Part shown: one piece after another, positions 1 through 8,287 of the stretch
Layout of the letters: each line of letters starts with the position of its first letter
Position numbering within the stretch: the first letter of the stretch is position 1
Made by a program: the position numbers and the translations under genes
Notes under the pieces: generated by a model
Seen by the model: only the letters and a program-made list of their open reading frames with translations
Told to the model about the DNA's origin: nothing
Database searches by the model: none
DNA from: an uncultured Pelagibacteraceae bacterium
GTDB lineage: Bacteria > Pseudomonadota > Alphaproteobacteria > Pelagibacterales > Pelagibacteraceae
Assembly: GCA_902594245.1 (NCBI GenBank)
Contig: CACJLM010000005.1
Location: 1 to 36,986, forward strand
Reading direction: 5' to 3'
DNA: 36,986 bases

Positions 1-1612
1 ATAAAATATTTTCAATATTATTGTCAAATTTTTCAAGGTCAAAGCCAGCTTGTGAAATTTCAGGTAAAAGACCATTAAATAAAAATTGGTAAGGAGTTTT
101 TTCATTTCTTGATGAAATGATTTCTATTGCTTTATTTACAACAAAATTTTTATATTGCTCATTATCAGTAGTTAATTTTTTAGATTTTCCTTTAATACAC
201 CTTATGTAAAAATCAGATGATGAGGTTCCATATGGCATTGCAACTGCAGATTCACCAGATCTTTTATTTTGTTGATGGAGCATTTTCTCAATTTTAAGCC
301 CAGAATTAAAAATACTTTTCAAGAACATATTCCAAATTTCAGGTTTTTTATTATGAAATGTGAATACTATCTTTCCATTATCTTTTAAAACTCTAACTAA
401 ATTTATTAAACCATGCTCAAATCTTTTTTGATATGTTTCTAAATTTACTGTCTTTGTGTTTACAGTTATTTCATTAGAGAAGTCAGGCTCATAAAAATTA
501 TCTATTTTTTTTAACCAATTTAACCACATTAAGCTCAGATCAAAATATTTTACTAGTCCGCCATAAGGAGGATCGGTCATGATAAAATCTACTGATTTAT
601 CTTCTAGATAATCATTAATATTTTGAATATCTATACAACCAAATTTTAATTCAAAATTCTTTTCTTTAGATTTGTTACCTTTATTAAGAAATATTACTTT
701 AATGTCATTTCTTATATATTTTGATGCTTGATTAAGTGAAGATACAACAGATTGTTGTCCTTTTCTAAAACACGAACTTTTAAATACAACAAGTGGGTTG
801 CTATGGAATTGTCGATTTGGATATATATATGCTGACCTACCCCAGCTTGTTGAGTTAGGTCTATTAGCTGGACCTCTTCGAGGTGGTAACATTTTTGTGC
901 AAAGATGTATGGTCTGAATAAATGAACTTAAAAGCTGTATTTTTAAATCAGACTCCTCCTTTTTTTCAATATAATTAAAGATCTTTGCTAACACATATAG
1001 ATTTCTTTTGGGCCAAAGGTTAGAAAAATTATTTCCTCCTAATTTTTCTATAAAATTTTCTGAAAATGACTCAGATTCTGGAAATTTATCATTAGGAATA
1101 AAGTCTGTTATGGAAATATTTTTTTGATCAACAAATAGCTGATCGTCAATACTATCAGGTTTTTTTTCTAAAATTTTTTTTTGACATTTACATATAACCC
1201 TTATCTCATAAATCTTATCATTTTCTATTTTATGGTTATGAGCAATAGCATTCTGATTACATTCGATGCATTTCGTTTTAAAATAATCTTTATAAATTTG
1301 ATCATTTTCTATTAATTTTATTATTTGATTTGCTTCATTGGTAAATTCTTTTTCGTCAAATTTTGAAAGGTAAAATTTTAAAAAAAAAGTACTTAATGGA
1401 TTAAGATCAAATCCTATGGTTTTTCTTCCAGCTCTTAATGACTCTATAATACTCTCACAACTTCCAGAAAATGGATCTAAAAATACTCCTCCATCAGGTG
1501 TATAATTTTTGATATACTCATACCATATATTATGAGGTTTTTTTCCCCAGTATTTCATCGCACTGTAAATCGCTGGTCTAGTATCTTCTGGAAAAGAAAA
1601 ATTTATATCCAT
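1..1612 (-). CDS. Site-specific DNA methyltransferase (N6-adenine/N4-cytosine type), C-terminus runs off the left edge
   Basis: Not in the supplied ORF track because it has no stop inside the window. Hand translation from ATG at 1612..1610: MDINFSFPEDTRPAIYSAMKYWGKKPHNIWYEYIKNYTPDGGVFLDPFSGSCESIIESLRAGRKTIGFDLNPLST... Motif I-like DPFSGS, catalytic DPPY (FIMTDPPYGGLVKYF, about 563-574), and a CxxC...CxC pair (CIEC...CKC). I read the frame without a stop to position 1. Confidence 0.85.
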   Translation of the reverse strand, partial: MDINFSFPEDTRPAIYSAMKYWGKKPHNIWYEYIKNYTPDGGVFLDPFSGSCESIIESLRAGRKTIGFDLNPLSTFFLKFYLSKFDEKEFTNEANQIIKLIENDQIYKDYFKTKCIECNQNAIAHNHKIENDKIYEIRVICKCQKKILEKKPDSIDDQLFVDQKNISITDFIPNDKFPESESFSENFIEKLGGNNFSNLWPKRNLYVLAKIFNYIEKKEESDLKIQLLSSFIQTIHLCTKMLPPRRGPANRPNSTSWGRSAYIYPNRQFHSNPLVVFKSSCFRKGQQSVVSSLNQASKYIRNDIKVIFLNKGNKSKEKNFELKFGCIDIQNINDYLEDKSVDFIMTDPPYGGLVKYFDLSLMWLNWLKKIDNFYEPDFSNEITVNTKTVNLETYQKRFEHGLINLVRVLKDNGKIVFTFHNKKPEIWNMFLKSIFNSGLKIEKMLHQQNKRSGESAVAMPYGTSSSDFYIRCIKGKSKKLTTDNEQYKNFVVNKAIEIISSRNEKTPYQFLFNGLLPEISQAGFDLEKFDNNIENIL

Positions 1613-1616
1613 ATTT

Positions 1617-1642
1617 GAGCAGTACACTGCTGTGTATTGTTT
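1617..1642 (+). repeat. Hairpin overlapping an inverted 12-nt copy of the tRNA-Met anticodon-arm sequence
   Basis: GAGCAGTACACTGCTGTGTATTGTTTTT: stem CAGTACAC/GTGTATTG (one G-T pair), loop TGCT, then T-run. GAGCAGTACACT (1617-1628) is the exact reverse complement of + strand 1788-1799. Confidence 0.6.
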
Positions 1643-1668
1643 TTAAATTAATAAAGTAATTGTATTCG

Positions 1669-1690
1669 TTGGTAAATAGTTGGTAAATGA
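1669..1690. repeat. Imperfect tandem 11-bp direct repeat
   Basis: TTGGTAAATAG followed directly by TTGGTAAATGA (9 of 11 identical). Confidence 0.6.
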
Positions 1691-1696
1691 TTTTAT

Positions 1697-1712
1697 ACTT
1701 TAAATTTAAAGT
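1697..1712. repeat. Perfect 16-bp palindrome
   Basis: ACTTTAAATTTAAAGT equals its own reverse complement; lies upstream of the methyltransferase start. Confidence 0.6.
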
Positions 1713-1782
1713 TATTGTTTAAATTAATATTGATTTAGCTATACTTTTTAACTAATAAATTTGGTTTTAAGAAAATGATAGA

Positions 1783-1821
1783 TTATGAGTGTACTGCTCT
1801 AACCAACTGAGCTACAGGCCC
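1783..1821 (-). pseudogene. tRNA-Met(CAU) 5'-half fragment, truncated at the anticodon loop
   Basis: Reverse complement GGGCCTGTAGCTCAGTTGGTTAGAGCAGTACACTCATAA has acceptor 5' strand, D-arm, anticodon 5' stem GTACA and loop CTCATAA. It continues as TCTATCATTTTC, with no 3' anticodon stem, T-arm or acceptor 3' strand. Confidence 0.8.
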
Positions 1822-1912
1822 TAAAAGTTTTATTGATTACAACAATTTAATAACTTTAACAATAAATTTTCATGATATAAATTGTGTTAATTATAAAAAG
1901 ATAAAATAAATA

Positions 1913-2746
1913 ATGATTTACTCTTCTTTATTGAAAAACCTATTAGTAAAGTTAGATATTATCGTCTATAAAAAATGGAATAACCAACCATTAATATCTA
2001 AACCAATTGCAAATAAGCAAAAATATTATGACCTATGGAAAGAAGCATCTTTAAAAAATAATCCTGAAGTAACTGAATTCGAAAAAAATACAGGTTATAA
2101 AATTGAAAATGAGTGGTTAAATAATCTAGCTTTAAGAACACAAATTGTAGTTAAAGAAAGTCAACTCAATTATGCTCATGGAAAAGTTCTTTACAGTGCC
2201 CTACGTGAATATATTTCAAAAAATATTTCAAAATTACAAAATGTTACTATATTAGAAACTGGCACAGCTAGAGGATTTTCTAGCTTATGTATGGCAAAAG
2301 CTATGGATGATAGCGATATTTCTGGATCTATTTTAACTTTTGATGTTCTTCCACACAAAAAAAAAATTTTTTGGAACTGTATTACTGATCATACTGATGG
2401 ACCTCTTTCTAGACAGGAACTGTTAGAACCGTGGGATAATTTAGTTGGTAAATACATAATTTTTCACCAAGGTTATTCAATTATAGAATTAAAAAAATTA
2501 GGGCTTAAAAGAATAAATTTTGCATTTTTGGATGGCGCACACACATATAAAGATGTTTTTTTTGAATTTAATATTATTAAAGAATCTCAAAAAAAGGGTG
2601 ATGTTATAGTTTTTGATGATTATAATGAAAAACTTTTTCCAGGTATAGTTAAAGCTGTTAATGAAATTTGTAATAAATTTGGATATCAAAAAAACTTAAT
2701 TAAATCTTTTGATAATAGAAGTTACGTTGTAGCTAAAAAAAATTAA
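1913..2746 (+). CDS. Class I SAM-dependent methyltransferase (Methyltransf_24-like)
   Basis: ORF of 277 aa; SAM-binding-like ILETGTARGFSSLCMAKAM, LTFDVLPHKK and later INFAFLDGAHTYKDVFFEF. Confidence 0.65.
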   Translation: MIYSSLLKNLLVKLDIIVYKKWNNQPLISKPIANKQKYYDLWKEASLKNNPEVTEFEKNTGYKIENEWLNNLALRTQIVVKESQLNYAHGKVLYSALREYISKNISKLQNVTILETGTARGFSSLCMAKAMDDSDISGSILTFDVLPHKKKIFWNCITDHTDGPLSRQELLEPWDNLVGKYIIFHQGYSIIELKKLGLKRINFAFLDGAHTYKDVFFEFNIIKESQKKGDVIVFDDYNEKLFPGIVKAVNEICNKFGYQKNLIKSFDNRSYVVAKKN

Positions 2747-2751
2747 AATAA

Positions 2752-2826
2752 TGGTGGGCCGTGTTGGTTACGCTCCAACTACCCCTGCAATGTCAATGCA
2801 GTACTCTACTATTGAGCTAACGGCCC
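2752..2826 (-). tRNA. tRNA-Val(GAC), CCA encoded
   Basis: Reverse complement GGGCCGTTAGCTCAATAGTAGAGTACTGCATTGACATTGCAGGGGTAGTTGGAGCGTAACCAACACGGCCCACCA folds as a cloverleaf; anticodon loop TTGACAT. Confidence 0.9.
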
Positions 2827-2836
2827 TAATTGATTA

Positions 2837-4663
2837 TTAACTTTCTAAAAAACTCTTTAATTGTTTTGATCTACTAGGATGTTTTAATTTTCTTAAAGCT
2901 TTAGCTTCAATTTGTCTTATTCTTTCTCTTGTTACTGAAAATTGTAATCCAACTTCTTCAAGAGTGTGATCTGTATTCATTCCTACTCCAAATCTCATTC
3001 TTAAAACTCTTTCTTCTCTTGGTGTTAGTGTAGATAATATTTTTGTAGTTGCCTCACCTAAATTAGATTTAATTGCTTGCTCTAAAGGAGCAAGTGCTTT
3101 TGTATCTTCTATAAAATCTCCCAAGCTACTATCTTCTTCATCTCCAACAGGTTTTTCCAATGAAACAGGTTCTTTTGAAATTTTCAGTACTTTTCTTACT
3201 TTATCTAAAGGCATCCTTAGTTTTTTCGATAATTCTTCTGGGGTAGCTTCCCTTCCAAACTCACTAAGAATTAATCTTTGAGTCCTTACAATTTTGTTTA
3301 TTGTTTCTATCATATGTACGGGTATTCTAATTGTTCTAGCCTGATCTGCTATTGATCTTGTAATTGCTTGCCTAATCCACCATGTTGCATATGTTGAAAA
3401 CTTATAACCTCTTCTGTATTCAAATTTATCGACTGCTTTCATTAAACCAATATTACCCTCTTGGATCAAATCTAAGAATTGCAGTCCTCTGTTAGTATAT
3501 TTTTTTGCAATCGAAATAACCAATCTTAAATTAGCTTCAACCATTTCTTTTTTTGCTATTCTAGATTCTTTCTCTCCTTTTTGAACTCTGCTAACTAATT
3601 TTTTAAAATCAGTGACAGACATGCCTAATTTATGACTAATTTCTACTAATCTATCTCTTATGTCTTTAAATTCTTGTTTATGTTTTGAAAAAAACTGTTT
3701 CCATAAAGCGTTGGTATCCAAAAATTTTTTTAAGTTTGGGTTGATTTCATTTCCAATATAAAATTTTATAAATTCAGTTCTAGATATTTTGTTATCTATA
3801 GCTAGTCTTAAAAGATTTCCCTCTAAAGATATAATTTTTTTATTTTCCACATAATGTTTTTGAACTAAATCTTCAAGAACAGAAGGAGATAATTGTAATG
3901 ATTTTATATTTTCTAATATATCATTTACTAATTTATCATAACCTTTTTCTTTAGCTGGTGAAAAAATTTGAGAGTTTAAAACACATTCAAGTTTTTCCCT
4001 CTGATATTTAATCAATTTATTATATTCTTTTGTTAAAATATTAACAGTTTTTAAAACTTTTGGTTTTATTTCAGACTCCATTGCTGCAAGCGTTGGGTTA
4101 AAATCTTCATCTTCGTTATTATTTGCTGCCTCATCTTTCTCAGTCTCACCTGAGTTTTTTTGTTTTGCACTTGGACCGGTAGACTCATCTTCCATATAGT
4201 TAGTATCAATATCTATTATCTCTCTAACTAAGATTTCATCTTTTTGAAGTTTGATGTTCCATTCAAAAAACTGATTAGCTGTGATAGGGCTTTGTGAAAG
4301 TGCAATTAACATAATATCTTTTCCAGCTTCTATTCTTTTTGCTATTGCAATTTCACCCTCTCTTGAAAGGAGTTCTACCCCTCCCATTTCTCTTAAATAC
4401 ATTCTTATTGGGTCATCACTTTTTTCAATTGTTTTGCCTTCTTCTTTAGAAGAACTTTCTTTTTTTCTTAATACTTTGAAATCAGATTTTTTCTCAACTA
4501 ATGTAATTTTTTCATCTAAGATGTGAATAAAAGCTTGGGCTAAATTTTCATCTGAAAGATTTCTCTTCCCAAGAGATTTACTAAGCTCTTCATGAGTGAT
4601 AAAACCTCTGTGGGTTCCTCTGCCCATAAGTCTAGCAAACGATTTTGTAATTATTCTTTCCAC
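2837..4663 (-). CDS. rpoD: RNA polymerase sigma factor RpoD (sigma-70)
   Basis: [11 protein letters not shown] (region 1.2), [59 protein letters not shown], and C-terminal [22 protein letters not shown]. Confidence 0.98.
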   Translation of the reverse strand: MERIITKSFARLMGRGTHRGFITHEELSKSLGKRNLSDENLAQAFIHILDEKITLVEKKSDFKVLRKKESSSKEEGKTIEKSDDPIRMYLREMGGVELLSREGEIAIAKRIEAGKDIMLIALSQSPITANQFFEWNIKLQKDEILVREIIDIDTNYMEDESTGPSAKQKNSGETEKDEAANNNEDEDFNPTLAAMESEIKPKVLKTVNILTKEYNKLIKYQREKLECVLNSQIFSPAKEKGYDKLVNDILENIKSLQLSPSVLEDLVQKHYVENKKIISLEGNLLRLAIDNKISRTEFIKFYIGNEINPNLKKFLDTNALWKQFFSKHKQEFKDIRDRLVEISHKLGMSVTDFKKLVSRVQKGEKESRIAKKEMVEANLRLVISIAKKYTNRGLQFLDLIQEGNIGLMKAVDKFEYRRGYKFSTYATWWIRQAITRSIADQARTIRIPVHMIETINKIVRTQRLILSEFGREATPEELSKKLRMPLDKVRKVLKISKEPVSLEKPVGDEEDSSLGDFIEDTKALAPLEQAIKSNLGEATTKILSTLTPREERVLRMRFGVGMNTDHTLEEVGLQFSVTRERIRQIEAKALRKLKHPSRSKQLKSFLES

Positions 4664-4730
4664 AGTATCTAAGTTTGAAGTGTCTTATATAATGTCAAAT
4701 TTATAAAAATCCATTAATAATTTAGAAGGA

Positions 4731-6506
4731 TTAATTGATATTTTGCTTTTTTTTTAGCTCTTTTAGCTCGTTAAAGGTAGTTTCACTCATATCTTTAGAA
4801 AACTTAGATTCTAATTCCTGAATTCTGAACTCTAAATCATAGTTATTTAAATCTCTACTAACATCTTCTAATAGTTCAAAAATGTCATTGTCATTTTGAG
4901 ACTTATTTTTGAGTATATATTTAATAGGAGCAAATTTATTTATTTTTTCAATTAATTGATTATCAATTTGTAGATTATCAATATCAAGCTCTATATTTGA
5001 TTTTATTTTAGAAATTATTTTATCAAATATTTGTTTGTTGACCTCTGTAAAAAGCTTAACGTTTTCAACTAAATGAATATTTTCTCCAATCAATTTAAGA
5101 TTGTTCATTATAAGATATAATAGAGAGAATTCTTTCAATTCAACTCCAGACAAAGATTGGCTTTCCTGATAGTGTTTTTTTGTTGTTTCTAGGGATTTTG
5201 CTTTTTTCTTAAATTTATAATTTTTATTTTGACTAATATTAGGAGTTAATTCTGCTACTTTTTCCAAAAAATACTCCAATATATATTTTTTTATAAAATT
5301 ATCTTTTACTGTAGTAGCTATTGACCTAAGTTTTTTTTCAAAAACTGCCATTGATGAAGGATTATTTTTCGTTTGCTTCTTATAGTGCCTAAAAATAAAT
5401 TGATGAACTGGTATCTTGCTTTGTTTTACAAAATCTAAAAAATAATTTTTTCCATTTTTATTTACAAAACTATCTGGGTCTTCTTTATCAGGTAAAAATA
5501 AAAATGAAATTTGTTTTTCAGGCTTTAAATCTTTTATTGAATTTTCTGCAGCTCTCAAAGCAGCTTTATAACCACTTTCATCGCCATCAAAACAAATGAT
5601 GATATCATCAAAAAATTGATTCAAAGTTAATATTTGTTTATCTGTTAATGAAGTACCTAAATTAGCGACAGCGTTTTCTATTCCATTTTTACTAAGACCA
5701 ACTACGTCCATATAACCCTCAACAAGAAAAATATGATCAATTTTATTTGATAACTTTCTAGCTAAATCTAAATTATATAAATTTGATCCTTTTTTAAAAA
5801 AAATTGTTTCAGGTGAATTTATGTATTTTGCAAGATAATCACTCTCTTCAATAATTCTTCCACCTAATGCAATTGGTTGTCCCGAAATATTATTTATTGG
5901 AAATATTATACGGCCTCTAAATCTTTCTACATAACAATTTTTTTTCTCATCTAGATAAAATAAACCCGTTTCCATTAATGTTTCAGTGCTGAAGTCTTGG
6001 TTCAATTTTTCAAAAAGCTTTGGATTTTTTTCTATGTAACCTATCTTAAATTTTTTAACTTCTTCTTTACTTATTAATCTATCTTTCAAATAGTCTCTGA
6101 CATTTGAATAAGATTGATTTTTAATCAATTCATCATGATAAAATTCAACATATTGAGTAAAAATTGAAATATATTCCTTCCATTTTTTTTCTCTTTCAAC
6201 ATCTTGTTTTGTAAACATATATGGCTGCATTCCAGCGAGATTAGCTAAATATTTAACTGACTCACCAAATCTCAAATTTTGAGTTTTCATTACAAAATCA
6301 AAAATATTTCCATGTTCTGATGTTGCAAAACAATGATAAAATTCTTTTTCATCATTAACTGTGAATGACGGTGTTTTTTCATTTTTAAAAGGAGAAAGTC
6401 CAACATATTCTTTTCCTCTTTTTTTCAAACTTACAAACTTAGAAACTACTGTCGAAACTTTCAATCTTGTCTTAATTTCATCTAAGTATTCTTTAGGATA
6501 TTTCAT
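4731..6506 (-). CDS. dnaG: DNA primase
   Basis: Zinc-binding-like GLSPFKNEKTPSFTVNDEKEFYHCFA and TOPRIM-like VEGYMDVVGL...IICFDGDESGYKAA. Confidence 0.96.
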   Translation of the reverse strand: MKYPKEYLDEIKTRLKVSTVVSKFVSLKKRGKEYVGLSPFKNEKTPSFTVNDEKEFYHCFATSEHGNIFDFVMKTQNLRFGESVKYLANLAGMQPYMFTKQDVEREKKWKEYISIFTQYVEFYHDELIKNQSYSNVRDYLKDRLISKEEVKKFKIGYIEKNPKLFEKLNQDFSTETLMETGLFYLDEKKNCYVERFRGRIIFPINNISGQPIALGGRIIEESDYLAKYINSPETIFFKKGSNLYNLDLARKLSNKIDHIFLVEGYMDVVGLSKNGIENAVANLGTSLTDKQILTLNQFFDDIIICFDGDESGYKAALRAAENSIKDLKPEKQISFLFLPDKEDPDSFVNKNGKNYFLDFVKQSKIPVHQFIFRHYKKQTKNNPSSMAVFEKKLRSIATTVKDNFIKKYILEYFLEKVAELTPNISQNKNYKFKKKAKSLETTKKHYQESQSLSGVELKEFSLLYLIMNNLKLIGENIHLVENVKLFTEVNKQIFDKIISKIKSNIELDIDNLQIDNQLIEKINKFAPIKYILKNKSQNDNDIFELLEDVSRDLNNYDLEFRIQELESKFSKDMSETTFNELKELKKKQNIN

Positions 6507-6967
6507 TACTTATTTAATAATTGTTTTAAAAAAATACCTGCTTTTGCGAAATCTATTTCATCCGAATGCTTTTTTTTTAATTCGCCCATAACCTTGCCCA
6601 TATCCTTTATTGATGATGCGCCCAGTTTCAATATTAGGTCTTCACATATTTTTTTAGTTTCATCTTCACTCAATTGTTTTGGTAAAAAACTTGTTAAAAT
6701 ATCATATTCATTTTGCTCTACCTCTAAAAGATCTGTGCGATTATTATTTTTGTAAATTTCTATTGATTCGGCTCTTTGTTTAACCATTTTTTTAAAAAGT
6801 TTTTTTATATCTTCATCATCAGTCTCTTTTTTGTTGGGTCCAGATCTGTTAGCTATATCTAAATCTTTTATAGAGGATAAAATTAACCTATAAGTTGATA
6901 TTTTTGTCTTATCTTTAGATTTTAAGGCATTTTTATATTCAGTTTCGATTGTTTCTTTTAATGACAT
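6506..6967 (-). CDS. GatB/YqeY domain protein
   Basis: 153 aa, SYRLILSS-like N-terminus, QNEYDILTSFLPKQLSEDE and MGKVMGELKKK typical of YqeY; adjacent to dnaG. Confidence 0.9.
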   Translation of the reverse strand: MSLKETIETEYKNALKSKDKTKISTYRLILSSIKDLDIANRSGPNKKETDDEDIKKLFKKMVKQRAESIEIYKNNNRTDLLEVEQNEYDILTSFLPKQLSEDETKKICEDLILKLGASSIKDMGKVMGELKKKHSDEIDFAKAGIFLKQLLNK

Positions 6968-7093
6968 AATTTTTTAATTTACTTTAAAGAAAAAATTCTT
7001 CAAAAGAAAAATTGTTTTTTTACAATTTTATAATACATCTCTGTTGCGATAATAAACCAATTATTGTATTAACCTTTAACTTATGAGTTGTAA

Positions 7094-8287
7094 TTGATCA
7101 AAAAAGTAAAAAAAACTCACTTAAAAAATTCACAAATTAAAACAGGTATTTTAGTTCTTGAAAACAAGAAGGTTTTCATGGGCGTTGGATTTGGTTACCA
7201 AGGAGAAGCAACTGGTGAAGTTTGTTTCAATACTTCATTAACTGGCTATCAAGAAATTATATCGGATCCATCTTATGCAGGTCAGATTATTAATTTTACT
7301 TTTCCGCATATAGGAAATGTTGGAACAAATAAAGAAGATCATGAATCTGATAAAATTTGGGCCAGAGGTGTAATCATCAATTCAGAAATAACTTCACCAT
7401 CAAATTATAGATCTTTTTTACATCTGGATACATGGCTCAAAAAAAATAAAATTGTTGGAATTACTGGATTAGACACTAGAAGCCTCACAAACTTTATTAG
7501 GGATAAGGGTGCTCCAAAAGGAACAGTCGGTTTTTCAAAAAATGGCAAATTTAATATTAAAAAATTAACTAATAATACAATTAAATGGAGTGGATTAAAA
7601 AATTTAGATCTTGCAGAAACAGTCACAACTCAAAAAAATTATGTTTGGAAAGGTCTTAAAACTTGGGAAAAAAACATTGGATATAAAAAAAACAACAAAA
7701 ATTCTTTTCATGTAGTTGCTATTGATTATGGTATAAAAAAAAATATTCTTAGATATTTTTCTGACTTTAATTGTAAGGTGACTGTTGTATCTTGCAAAAC
7801 ATCTGCTGAAAAAATATTAAGTTTAAAACCTAATGGTATATTTTTATCAAATGGACCTGGTGATCCAGCTGCTACTGGAAAATATGCATTAGGAATACTT
7901 AAAAAGCTTATCAAAAAAAATTTACCAATATTTGGTATTTGTTTGGGGCATCAAATTTTAGCATTAGCATCAGGTGGTAAAACAAAAAAAATGAAATTAG
8001 GACACAGGGGTGCTAACCATCCTGTTAAGAATTTAATTCATGACAATGTTGAAATTACTAGCCAAAATCATGGTTTTGTTGTAGTTGAAGAAACTTTACC
8101 AAAAAATATTGAAATTACTCATAAGTCTCTTTTTGATGATACAATAGAAGGAATAAGAATTAAAAATAAACCGATATTTTCAGTTCAATATCATCCAGAG
8201 TCGAACCCTGGACCACAAGATAGTGTCTATTTATTTCAAGAATTTGTTAACAACATGAAAAAAAATGCCAAAAAGAAAAGATCTTAA
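7094..8287 (+). CDS. carA: Carbamoyl-phosphate synthase small subunit (TTG start)
   Basis: [25 protein letters not shown], glutamine amidotransferase triad FGICLGHQ...[10 protein letters not shown]. The called start codon is TTG at 7094-7096. Confidence 0.96.
   Translation: MIKKVKKTHLKNSQIKTGILVLENKKVFMGVGFGYQGEATGEVCFNTSLTGYQEIISDPSYAGQIINFTFPHIGNVGTNKEDHESDKIWARGVIINSEITSPSNYRSFLHLDTWLKKNKIVGITGLDTRSLTNFIRDKGAPKGTVGFSKNGKFNIKKLTNNTIKWSGLKNLDLAETVTTQKNYVWKGLKTWEKNIGYKKNNKNSFHVVAIDYGIKKNILRYFSDFNCKVTVVSCKTSAEKILSLKPNGIFLSNGPGDPAATGKYALGILKKLIKKNLPIFGICLGHQILALASGGKTKKMKLGHRGANHPVKNLIHDNVEITSQNHGFVVVEETLPKNIEITHKSLFDDTIEGIRIKNKPIFSVQYHPESNPGPQDSVYLFQEFVNNMKKNAKKKRS

Noticed and set aside
1617-1642. 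Rho-independent terminator on the + strand
   Set aside because: Hairpin plus T-run fits the shape, but no + strand gene lies upstream (the methyltransferase runs the other way), so I report it as a structural/tRNA-derived repeat instead.
1613-1821. Group I intron interrupting tRNA-Met at the anticodon
   Set aside because: Introns do occur at tRNA anticodons, but no 3' tRNA half is present in the following ~170 nt and an ORF for a DNA methyltransferase follows; I saw no intron core. A distant 3' half beyond the left edge cannot be excluded.
4281-4526. 81-aa plus-strand ORF
   Set aside because: Antisense to rpoD, no independent signal.
7011-7034. Sigma-70 promoter upstream of carA (TTGTTT ... 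TATAAT)
   Set aside because: Spacing is about 11 bp, too short for a canonical promoter; AT-rich background makes chance matches common.
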